From positions 310,001 through 374,000 of the forward strand of contig CAYRHN010000001.1 of NCBI GenBank assembly GCA_964424115.1: a DNA stretch of 64,000 nt, given 5' to 3'. A program made the translations under genes and the position numbers. The notes under the pieces are model-generated. The model saw only the letters and a list, made by a program, of their open reading frames with translations. It was not told the origin of the DNA and did not search any database. Source of the stretch: CAYRHN01 sp964424115 (lineage in GTDB: Bacteria > Chloroflexota > Anaerolineae > Anaerolineales > Anaerolineaceae). Positions 54,034 to 62,002 of this stretch are shown piece after piece. Numbering within the stretch: the stretch's first letter is position 1; each line of letters starts with the position of its first letter.

Positions 54034-57000
54034 AATTCCTCCACTTTTGGATCACCATTTTGAGAGGAACCTTTGGGTATTTCAAAAACGGCTTCTTCGG
54101 GGGATAGACCAGCAGTAATCTGTACTTTTGCACGGCGAGCTTGCATGGCGTTGCACACCTCGGAAGTAAAGGTCTGAAGAATGGTCTGTATGTCTACTGA
54201 GCGACGGATCTTGCTGGTAATCTCGTATAATTGCCGCTGACGTTCCACTTGTTGGCGGACTTCTGAAACCAATTGAGTGTTTGTCAAAATAGTTCCAAGA
54301 TTCGTACCGAGGGTAGCAATAATTTCCTGGTCATTTTCATCGTAAGCTGCAGGAGTTGGATTTTCAAGATCCACGACACCCATCAGACGATCACCATAAA
54401 GGATCGGTACTGCTAATTCGGAGCGAATTTCGGGATCTATTGCCATGTATTCGGGCGTAGTTGATGTGTCATCAACGCGAATTGGGCGCCGTTCTTGGGC
54501 TACCTTCCCCACAATCCCTTCGCCTAGATGAATGCGGAGGTTAGAAAGGTCTATATTATCGTAGCCGATTGACGCCTGGACAACGAGCTGGTTGTTGGTG
54601 TCCATCAAGAACACACAAACGCGATCAGTTTCACGCAATTTATGAAGTGCTCGCGTGATAATTTCAACAGCTTTTTCCTTGGTGTCGGCCGCAGAGGCTT
54701 CGTTGGTAATGTCATGTAGGGTTTTGTGTTGGTCAAGTGTTTCTTTTGCTTCGGTAAATAGATTTGCGTTCAACACGGCAACGGCTAATTGGTCAGCTAG
54801 AATTTGCAAAATATTCACATCTTCGTCTGTAAAGGCGTTTAAACGATTGCTTTGCACGTCGATGGCGCCCATTAATTCACTGCCTACCTGAAGGGGAATG
54901 GCCAATTCAGAACGCGTATCGGGCAATAAGGGGTTTGCAAAGTAATTCGGGTCTTGTGTAACATCATTAATGACCAATGGTTTCCGATTGGCTGTTGCGC
55001 GCCCCACAATTGATTGCGATCCAACTGCAAGCCGATGTCCCCGCTCTTTCATGATCTGACCTACTTCACCAGTGGAGTCACGTAATACGGCGTACTCTTT
55101 CAATGGGTCCAAAAGGAAAATCGAGGCATGGTAAAAGCCGAAACGTTCACGAATCAGATTGATCGATTTGTTGAGAATCTCACTAACGTTTAATTCGGTT
55201 GTTGTATCGCGGGCAATTTCTGAAGCGGTACGAATTTGTTGAGCGCGCCGTTGTGCGATTTGTTCGGTTCGCTTTAGAGGGGTAATGTCACTTTCGATGC
55301 CCAATAGCCCCGCCAACTGCTTAGATACAGCATCATAAAGGGGAATTTTAGAAACGAGAGCCCATTTTTCGTTTTCCTGCCCCGGGTTATATTGGATCAT
55401 TTCGTTAAGTTTGGATTCCTGCGTTGCTGCGATTTCTTCTTCCAGCGAGGCTGCTTTTGTTGCGATTTCTTCGCTCAGCCCGAGTTCAAAAACGGTTTTC
55501 GCGTTTAAATCTTGCTGAGTGCTGAGGCCAAAGGCAGCGACCGTGGATTTGCTTGCGCGAATGAACTTCCCTTGTGGATCTTTGAAATAGATTAGATCGG
55601 GAATATTGTCAAGCAACACATTCAGCAAGAACCGCTCCTGATCATACGCACGTAGTGCTTCTTGCATTTGAGTGAGAAGTTGAGCATTGCGGATTGCATT
55701 TGCCACTGGTGACGACAGGGTTATCATCAGGCGAAGGTCATTTTCTGTGAACCGTTCTTCTTTCTCGGTATCTTGTAAAATCAACGCGCCAAGCACGCGA
55801 CCACCTACGACCAACGGGACTCCAAGCCAGGATTTAGCCGTTTTGCCAACTATTTTTGCACCCAGTTCAGCCGCTTTTCGTTCTGTATCTTTCACGAGAA
55901 GCAGGGGTTCGCGGTTGCGAATCAAAATGGAGGTCATGCCCTCGCCTAATGGGAATGGCTCGACAGTAAGTTGGGAGACCCCGTCAAATATATATGGAAC
56001 CTTGATAAAGTTTGTCTCTTCATCGTATGTTGCGACAAGGAAGTGTACATCAGAACCAAACGCCTGAGAAATCTCCTCGTGCAATAATTTGTATAATTGA
56101 TTCAAGTCAGTTTCGGCTGAAATTGCCTTTGAGACTTGAGCCAATGTTTGGAGTTCACCAATGCGTTGTTCCAAAAGGTTCATGGTTTGGAAATGCTCGA
56201 GCGTCGTGCTCATGACCCCTACTAGATTGAGGTACGGCTGCATTTGCTCAGGTTGTAGTGGATTTAGATCGCGTGAGCCGATTACAAATATTTTTGAAAG
56301 GTTTTCCTTGTTGAAAACGAAGAATAAAGCAGCTGAATGACAGCCCCGTCTTGAAAAGAACGAAAGCAAGTTGTCGAACTCTGTGGGTTGGGTCAGATAT
56401 TCAACCAATACCATCGAATTAGGCTCAACCTTTTGGCCGATCTTCTGTAGAGGAAGGGTGATCCCTTGCGCGCTGGTTACACTAGGGCTTCGAGGGTCAA
56501 TGATGCCTAATACCGATAGATAGAGTGGTTCAACAGAGAAAATACCACTAACATAATTGGTTTGAGCTAACGAGCGACTCAATATCTGGATCATTTCTTT
56601 TTCGTTACTTGCCTGTACAATTTCCTTGCTGGTAGTGTACAGCTTATTAAGCTCTTCGAGGTTTTCCTCCGTTGATTCGAATGCTTGAATATTTTGAATT
56701 CCGGACGCAATTTGAGCGGCAAGGCTGCCGAGCGCGCCTGCGGTAGATTCGTCAAAAGCATTAGGGGTCGAACTTTGAATACTGAGAACGCCGATTACAT
56801 CACTTTCTCTTGTCTTATCATTACCATCAGCGGGGACAGCATGAATCGGTATGGCGATTTCAGAACGACTTGTGTCTGTAGTTAACAAAGACCGGAAAGC
56901 GGGCTCGTTGTTAAAATCTTGAACTGCACGCATTTGCCCATTCAATGCTACCCATCCAACAAGGCTGTCGGCCGCAACATTGAGACGGTAATTTTCCGGA

Positions 57001-58388
57001 ATTTTCGGAGAATTCTTAACTTTACTGGTTCCTTCCAAAATCGCGTATGATTTACTTTCGTCGAGAATATACATACTCGCAAAAGAGAAGCCCAGTTTAT
57101 CGATTAGTTGTTGACAAGTCCGATCGATCAAAACTTGCCGCTGAGTTGTGGAAGTGCTCTGGCGGGCAATTTCAGTGGCAGTTCTCAGCGCCTCTGTCCT
57201 TTTCTCAACTTGGGACTCGAGGGTGGATTCTAGGTTTTTTACCTGCCCAGCCAAGTCGTTGAAGGATGTTAGGATAACCCCAATTTCGTCGTTACGGTTG
57301 ATGAGAATGGGTTCATTTATGTTCCCTTGAGAGATTGAACGACCAGATTGAGCTAATTGAACCAGAGGTTGAACCAAGCGATTGCTTCCAATCAAGACAA
57401 CAGCAGTTGTAGCAACCAGAGCGAGAATCACCAACAAGAATGTGAAGGGAAGTTGAGAGTTGATTTGTTGATAAATGATATCTTCTCGAGCTTCAATTAC
57501 TATCCCCAACGAAAGGTCGGGCATCCAAAGGCCATAACCCAGCACAGGAAGATTACCAGTTGATTGATAGCTTTTAGAAATGCCATTTTCGGACATCATG
57601 GATTTGATCGAGTTTTCAAAATTGGTACTGCCCAAGACCGTATTAAATCCATTATTTTCGGCAGATAGTTCGATAATCCTGGAATCGGAAGTGAAATAAT
57701 AAGCACGGGAAAGAGGAAAAAATGAACTCGCTGAAGCAATAGTCAAACCGGGGATATTCGATGTGGCAGTAAGAATCAACGTGGCTACGGGATCGTTGTT
57801 CAAGTTCACAAGAATTCTAGAACTATAAAAAGCTAATTGCTTTGGATAAAACGGAGCAACGTCAAAGGCGACCAGGGTCCTTTCTTTACCTAGCAGATCC
57901 ATGATGAATTGATTTTGGCTATAATCCTGATCTTGCCAGGCATTGTTCGTGGCGGCAATTACTTTGCCGGTATTGTCTACAACTAAAATGTGGTCTACGC
58001 GGGTTCCGCCTATATCCCGTTTACCTTGAATATACGAGAATAGCTTGATGTTGGTGCTGAATCGAATCGATTGAGAAGTCGGCTTTAGGAGTAGGTTGGC
58101 AAGGCCTGGCGCCACAGTAGGCGAACTGAGCATCTCTGCAAGATAATCCTCAATGAAAGCGCCTACTTGTTCGATCTGTTTACTTGAATTTGACGCGATC
58201 GTTTGAAGCTGTGATGAGACCTGGTCTGAAATTAATCCGCGACTAGTGAAATAATTTGTGGCAATGATCAAGAGTATCGGGATGAGCGTCAACACCAATA
58301 TCCAGACAACAAATGATCGTCTCAGGCTTCCGCGAAATTCAGTTTTCTGCACATCTAGTACGTTGATGGGGGATTTTGCCAGAGACAT
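54030..58388 (-). CDS. Large membrane sensor: Cache-like, HAMP, multiple GAF and PAS domains, no kinase
   Basis: 1452 aa. One helix (about 25-48), an extracellular Cache-like domain (about 50-310), a second helix, HAMP (about 335-390), then GAF domains at about 400-560, 590-745 (divergent) and 765-920. A PAS domain follows (about 930-1050, LLDNIPDLIYFKDPQGKFI), then GAFs at about 1085-1235 and 1245-1395, and the half-GAF tail (EITSKIRRSVDIQTILQTFT). There is no transmitter domain. It is the first and largest membrane sensor of the operon. The ATG follows GGAG by six bases, 14 bases after a receiver gene. Confidence 0.9.
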   Translation of the reverse strand: MSLAKSPINVLDVQKTEFRGSLRRSFVVWILVLTLIPILLIIATNYFTSRGLISDQVSSQLQTIASNSSKQIEQVGAFIEDYLAEMLSSPTVAPGLANLLLKPTSQSIRFSTNIKLFSYIQGKRDIGGTRVDHILVVDNTGKVIAATNNAWQDQDYSQNQFIMDLLGKERTLVAFDVAPFYPKQLAFYSSRILVNLNNDPVATLILTATSNIPGLTIASASSFFPLSRAYYFTSDSRIIELSAENNGFNTVLGSTNFENSIKSMMSENGISKSYQSTGNLPVLGYGLWMPDLSLGIVIEAREDIIYQQINSQLPFTFLLVILALVATTAVVLIGSNRLVQPLVQLAQSGRSISQGNINEPILINRNDEIGVILTSFNDLAGQVKNLESTLESQVEKRTEALRTATEIARQSTSTTQRQVLIDRTCQQLIDKLGFSFASMYILDESKSYAILEGTSKVKNSPKIPENYRLNVAADSLVGWVALNGQMRAVQDFNNEPAFRSLLTTDTSRSEIAIPIHAVPADGNDKTRESDVIGVLSIQSSTPNAFDESTAGALGSLAAQIASGIQNIQAFESTEENLEELNKLYTTSKEIVQASNEKEMIQILSRSLAQTNYVSGIFSVEPLYLSVLGIIDPRSPSVTSAQGITLPLQKIGQKVEPNSMVLVEYLTQPTEFDNLLSFFSRRGCHSAALFFVFNKENLSKIFVIGSRDLNPLQPEQMQPYLNLVGVMSTTLEHFQTMNLLEQRIGELQTLAQVSKAISAETDLNQLYKLLHEEISQAFGSDVHFLVATYDEETNFIKVPYIFDGVSQLTVEPFPLGEGMTSILIRNREPLLLVKDTERKAAELGAKIVGKTAKSWLGVPLVVGGRVLGALILQDTEKEERFTENDLRLMITLSSPVANAIRNAQLLTQMQEALRAYDQERFLLNVLLDNIPDLIYFKDPQGKFIRASKSTVAAFGLSTQQDLNAKTVFELGLSEEIATKAASLEEEIAATQESKLNEMIQYNPGQENEKWALVSKIPLYDAVSKQLAGLLGIESDITPLKRTEQIAQRRAQQIRTASEIARDTTTELNVSEILNKSINLIRERFGFYHASIFLLDPLKEYAVLRDSTGEVGQIMKERGHRLAVGSQSIVGRATANRKPLVINDVTQDPNYFANPLLPDTRSELAIPLQVGSELMGAIDVQSNRLNAFTDEDVNILQILADQLAVAVLNANLFTEAKETLDQHKTLHDITNEASAADTKEKAVEIITRALHKLRETDRVCVFLMDTNNQLVVQASIGYDNIDLSNLRIHLGEGIVGKVAQERRPIRVDDTSTTPEYMAIDPEIRSELAVPILYGDRLMGVVDLENPTPAAYDENDQEIIATLGTNLGTILTNTQLVSEVRQQVERQRQLYEITSKIRRSVDIQTILQTFTSEVCNAMQARRAKVQITAGLSPEEAVFEIPKGSSQNGDPKVEEL

Positions 58389-58402
58389 GAAAGGCTCCTA
58401 AG

Positions 58403-58819
58403 TTATTCCATTTCCCAGACTGCTTCACCTGCTAATATCCGTTGAATCTGGTCTGGGAAGCGGTCGATATCCAGTGGCTTGCCAATAAAACCATTAAAAC
58501 CAGATTTGCGCGCTTTCTCTATTTGCTCGAGACTCGCTTCGGCTGTAACTGCAATTACCGGAACAGAACTGAGATGAGGTGACAGGCGAATTTTTCGCAA
58601 CGCAGAATATCCGTCCTCGTAAGGCAGGCGGATATCAAGCAAAATCATATCTAATCTCGGCAAAGTGTCAGCGTATTCCACAACTTCGTAACCGGATGTT
58701 TTCCATTCGCAATGAATACCCAAGAAACCTAAAAGTCGGGCGATGAGAACAAAATTAGACACGTTGTCTTCAACCACCAGAACAGTAATTTCTTTTCCGG
58801 AATTATTGGATTCTGTCAT
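58403..58819 (-). CDS. Stand-alone response-regulator receiver protein
   Basis: 138 aa, a single CheY-like domain: VVEDN, phosphoacceptor Asp in ILLDIRLPYEDG, conserved Thr in AVTAE and Lys in GKPLD. The GKPLDIDRF segment resembles DivK-type receivers. It has no output domain, so it should pass phosphate or act by protein contacts. It lies ten bases after another receiver gene and AAGGGG is six bases before its ATG. Confidence 0.93.
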   Translation of the reverse strand: MTESNNSGKEITVLVVEDNVSNFVLIARLLGFLGIHCEWKTSGYEVVEYADTLPRLDMILLDIRLPYEDGYSALRKIRLSPHLSSVPVIAVTAEASLEQIEKARKSGFNGFIGKPLDIDRFPDQIQRILAGEAVWEME

Positions 58820-58829
58820 TTCAAACCCC

Positions 58830-59204
58830 TTATAATCCTAGATACCTGGATACTTCGGTCAAAAACCGGTCGATATCGATAGGCTTTTCAATGTAGCCGC
58901 TGCAACCAGCTTGTATGGTTTTCTCATAAACGCCTTTGGTTACATTGGCAGTCAGGGCAATTATTGGGGTGGAGGTAAATTCTGGAAAGGTTCGAAGAGT
59001 GGCAGTTAAGGTGAATCCGTCCATGTCGGGCATATTAATATCTACCAGAATCAATGCCGGGTTTACTTGTTTAGCTATCTCGATTGCGTCAATTGCTTTT
59101 TCCGCTTCTACGACTGTATACCCCTCAGATTCAAGCAGTCTGCGAACCAATAAACGGTTCTCAAAGTTGTCTTCAGCATAAAGGATTGTTGGACTGCCGG
59201 ACAT
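58830..59204 (-). CDS. Stand-alone response-regulator receiver protein, first gene of the sensory operon
   Basis: 124 aa, a CheY/DivK-like receiver: YAEDN, phosphoacceptor Asp in LILVDINMPDMDG, ALTAN and Lys in EKPIDIDRF. The phosphoacceptor and DIDRF segments resemble those of the next receiver. AGGAG lies eight bases before the ATG. It opens the leftward signalling operon, so the single-domain receivers are probably made in the largest amounts. Confidence 0.93.
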   Translation of the reverse strand: MSGSPTILYAEDNFENRLLVRRLLESEGYTVVEAEKAIDAIEIAKQVNPALILVDINMPDMDGFTLTATLRTFPEFTSTPIIALTANVTKGVYEKTIQAGCSGYIEKPIDIDRFLTEVSRYLGL

Positions 59205-59242
59205 AAAGCATTCTCCTAATTGTATTACTACTTATCTAATCG

Positions 59243-59271
59243 ATTTTAGCACAAAAGAAAAATTATAGAAA
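59243..59271 (-). promoter_or_regulatory. Promoter for the sensory operon
   Basis: On the minus strand an extended -10, TGCTAAAAT (59243-59251), with a weak -35 TTTCTA at 59266-59271 and a 17-base spacer. It is about 40 bases before the first receiver gene. Confidence 0.45.
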
Positions 59272-59295
59272 CCAAAACAAGGCATTAAAAGGAGA

Positions 59296-59329
59296 GCGTT
59301 GCTTCCTAAACGCCTTACAGTTTTGTAAG
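59296..59329 (-). terminator. Weak hairpins downstream of tRNA-Gly
   Basis: CTTACA/TGTAAG (59314-59329) and GCGTT/AACGC followed by TCTCCTTTT on the minus strand. Neither is a strong terminator, so tRNA transcripts might run into the sensory operon. Confidence 0.3.
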
Positions 59330-59342
59330 AATTATTGCGTTG

Positions 59343-59415
59343 AGCGGGTGATGGGATTCGAACCCACGAAATGGTAGCTTGGGAAGCTACTGCCTTACCA
59401 CTTGGCGACACCCGC
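59343..59415 (-). tRNA. tRNA-Gly (anticodon CCC)
   Basis: A full cloverleaf can be drawn. The acceptor stem is GCGGGTG/CACCCGC with discriminator U. The D arm is GCCAAGTGGTAAGGC, the anticodon stem GTAGC/GCTAC with loop TTCCCAA, and the T arm GTGGGTTCGAATCCCAT. The anticodon CCC reads GGG codons for glycine. The CCA end is not encoded. Confidence 0.96.
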
Positions 59416-59427
59416 AGAATGGATAAG

Positions 59428-59456
59428 ATTATATATGTCTCCAGAATGTATGTCAA
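59428..59456 (-). promoter_or_regulatory. Perfect consensus sigma-70 promoter for tRNA-Gly
   Basis: On the minus strand, TTGACA (59451-59456) and TATAAT (59428-59433) are separated by exactly 17 bases, matching the consensus at every position. The start should be about six bases upstream of the mature tRNA. Confidence 0.9.
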
Positions 59457-59475
59457 GAACCAAATAGATTCGATA

Positions 59476-59484
59476 TGGTATAAT
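59476..59484 (+). promoter_or_regulatory. Extended -10 promoter for the mre operon
   Basis: TGGTATAAT on the plus strand, about 50 bases before the mreB start, without a clear -35. It faces away from the tRNA promoter. Confidence 0.6.
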
Positions 59485-59531
59485 TACAATCGGTTCGTAA
59501 ACGTTGATGAGCGAGTTAACAAGGAGCTTCT

Positions 59532-60599
59532 TTGGCACGTAATCCGCTTAGTTGGTTGTTGGGTTTGTTCTCCCTGGATATTGGGATAGATCTGGGGACG
59601 GCAAACACGCTAGTATATGTTCGGGGAAAAGGTATTATGATCAACGAGCCGTCCTGGGTGGCAATCGATAAACGCACCCGGCAGGCATTGCAGATTGGCA
59701 CGCAAGCAAAGGAGATGGTGGGGCGAACTCCCGCAAATGTTCTGGCCATTCGCCCTTTGCGCGATGGGGTAATCTCCGAATTTGAGATTACACAAGCTAT
59801 GCTCGGATATTTTATAGGTAAGGCTCACCAACATACTGTGGTACCGGTTCCCCGCCCGCGGGTAGTCATTGGGCTTCCTTCGGGCGCCACTGAGGTAGAG
59901 AAACGGGCGGTTTTTGATGCGGCAATGACAGCCGGCGCCCGTGAAACTCATCTGATTGAAGAACCAAAAGCTGCCGCTTTAGGTGCCGGGTTGGCAATTT
60001 GGGATGTGCGCGGAACCATGGTAGTAGATATCGGCGGAGGCACAACCGAGGTTGCCATCATATCCATGGGCGATACGGTTGTGTCCCGATCGCTGCGCGT
60101 GGCGGGTGATGAATTAGATCAGGATATCATTACCTATATTCGAAATAAATATAATGTGCTGATAGGCGAACGAATGGCCGAACAAGCCAAGATGACGATT
60201 GGCTCTGCTTATCCACTGCAGGTTGAAAAAACGTTTGTTGTCAGAGGGCGGAACCTGGTGAGCGGTTTGCCAGAAGCAGTTGAGCTGTCTTCTGTTGAAA
60301 TTCGCGAAGCGTTATCGGGATCTGTGCAGGTTATTGTTGACACCATCAAGGACGCAATTGATGAGGCCCCTCCAGAAATTGTGGCCGATCTCATTGAGAC
60401 AGGCGTATGTCTTGCGGGGGGCACTTCTCAACTTCAGGGATTAGCCGAGCGATTGACAGACGAGTTGAATCTTAGAGTGTGGGTTGCTGAAGATCCCCTG
60501 ACATGCGTTGTTAGAGGAGCAGGATTGGTGTTAGAGGATCTTGAGCGTTATCGTCCGCTGCTGGTTGGTCTAGAGCGGAGTGGTAGCGCCAGAAGTTAG
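59532..60599 (+). CDS. mreB: Rod shape-determining actin homologue MreB
   Basis: 355 aa. Forms membrane-bound filaments that guide cell-wall synthesis. It has the actin-type phosphate motifs DIGIDLGTANT and VVDIGGGTTEVAI, EEPKAAALGAG and LAGGTSQLQG. The N-terminus (MARNPLSWLLGLFS) is a likely amphipathic membrane helix. The start is TTG at 59532, with AAGGAG five bases upstream. It is followed by mreC after 48 bases. Confidence 0.97.
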   Translation: MARNPLSWLLGLFSLDIGIDLGTANTLVYVRGKGIMINEPSWVAIDKRTRQALQIGTQAKEMVGRTPANVLAIRPLRDGVISEFEITQAMLGYFIGKAHQHTVVPVPRPRVVIGLPSGATEVEKRAVFDAAMTAGARETHLIEEPKAAALGAGLAIWDVRGTMVVDIGGGTTEVAIISMGDTVVSRSLRVAGDELDQDIITYIRNKYNVLIGERMAEQAKMTIGSAYPLQVEKTFVVRGRNLVSGLPEAVELSSVEIREALSGSVQVIVDTIKDAIDEAPPEIVADLIETGVCLAGGTSQLQGLAERLTDELNLRVWVAEDPLTCVVRGAGLVLEDLERYRPLLVGLERSGSARS

Positions 60600-60647
60600 C
60601 TTTTAAACCCGGAGACGGGAATTGGTTGGTCATTTTCAATTAGCAAA

Positions 60648-61493
60648 ATGAATAGAATTTCCCCGCAAACCTGGCGGGTCGTGGTGATTTTATTAGTCGT
60701 GGTGGGGGTGTTATTTTTGGCGCTTGGTGGCTATTTAGGCCCGGTGCTTCGATCTGCTTTATCTCCATTGGTCGACCTTCAGCAATGGCTTTCAACGCGT
60801 TTTATGACAGTGTACCAACTGATCACTTCTCCACCCGAGGTAACTGATTTAATCTCAAAAAACACGGAACTACAAGCGGAAGTGGATTATTTGCGCAGCA
60901 GGCTTGTTGAAGTTGAAGAGAAGCTTGCAGAAGCAGAAGTAGTTTATTCTCTGTTAGATTATGCCAGGTCGCAGCCTACATATCGTTATGTGGCGGCGTC
61001 TGTCATTGGGCGTGATACAAGCCCATTTGTTCAATACGTTATCATCGATCATGGATCAGACGATGGAATTCAGCACGGAATGCCTGTGGTTACTCAAAGC
61101 GGTTTGGTAGGCCGCGTCGATGCTGTAAATTCTCGAGCTGCAAGGGTGCAATTAATTACAGATTCCTCCTCATCAGTGAATGTAAGAATCAAGTCAAAGG
61201 AAGGAGACATGGTCCTTATTGGATCTGTAACTGGTGATTTGACATTAAATATGGTGCCGCAAAGCATAACTTTACAGCCCGGTGACTTGATCTTAACATC
61301 GGGGTTGGGCGGCAGTTTCCCGGCAAATACAATTGTTGGGCAGGTAGCAAGCGTCAGAAAGCTCGAAACGGATTTGTTTCAAACGGCAAGTGTTCAACCG
61401 GTTGTCGATTTTGGCAATATACAGGCAGTTTTGGTTATTACTAATTTTACGCCTGTGGATATTTCGCCTCTAATCCCCACCCCAGCTCCTTAG
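60648..61493 (+). CDS. mreC: Cell shape protein MreC
   Basis: 281 aa. One membrane helix (about 10-32), a coiled coil (about 65-105) and the paired beta-barrel MreC domain (VIGRDTSPFVQYVIIDHGSD, GLVGRVDAVN, ILTSGLGGSFPANTIVG). It links MreB to the wall synthases outside the membrane. No strong ribosome site is seen before the ATG. Confidence 0.94.
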   Translation: MNRISPQTWRVVVILLVVVGVLFLALGGYLGPVLRSALSPLVDLQQWLSTRFMTVYQLITSPPEVTDLISKNTELQAEVDYLRSRLVEVEEKLAEAEVVYSLLDYARSQPTYRYVAASVIGRDTSPFVQYVIIDHGSDDGIQHGMPVVTQSGLVGRVDAVNSRAARVQLITDSSSSVNVRIKSKEGDMVLIGSVTGDLTLNMVPQSITLQPGDLILTSGLGGSFPANTIVGQVASVRKLETDLFQTASVQPVVDFGNIQAVLVITNFTPVDISPLIPTPAP

Positions 61494-61499
61494 GATGTT

Positions 61500-61997
61500 A
61501 TGGGTTATATTTTAGCAATTCCAGTGTTAGTTATTATGATGATGCTGCAGTCAGCGATCTTTAGTCGATTGATGATGCTGCATGGAACTGCAGATCTACT
61601 ATTAATATGTGTGGCAGCCTGGACGCTTCAGGAACGGGTTCAGAACGGATGGTTTTGGGCGTTGGTGGCTTCAATGCTAACTGCATATATTTCTGCTGTC
61701 CCTCCAATCATTCCAATCATCAGCTATTTTAGTGCGATGGGGGCTGCGCGGCTGCTCCAAATCCGCATTTGGCAGACCTCGATATTGGCAATGTTTCTTG
61801 TGATTATCGCAAGCACTCTAATTCAGCATTTGATTTCGATTGTGATATTAAATATTGGGAATTGGTCTATCCCAGTAGTTGAAAGTATCACTCAAATAAC
61901 TCTGCCGAGCATTTTGCTGAACTTGGTATTGGCCCTGCCGATTTACGTTTTAATAAATTCGCTGGCACGTTCGATTTATCCAGCTATTGAAGGTTGA
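61500..61997 (+). CDS. mreD: Cell shape protein MreD
   Basis: 165 aa, about five membrane helices. Sequence is weakly conserved in this family, and the call leans on size, topology and position between mreC and the PBP2 gene. AGGA lies four bases before the ATG, six bases after the mreC stop. Confidence 0.85.
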   Translation: MGYILAIPVLVIMMMLQSAIFSRLMMLHGTADLLLICVAAWTLQERVQNGWFWALVASMLTAYISAVPPIIPIISYFSAMGAARLLQIRIWQTSILAMFLVIIASTLIQHLISIVILNIGNWSIPVVESITQITLPSILLNLVLALPIYVLINSLARSIYPAIEG

Positions 61998-62002
61998 TGA
62001 TC

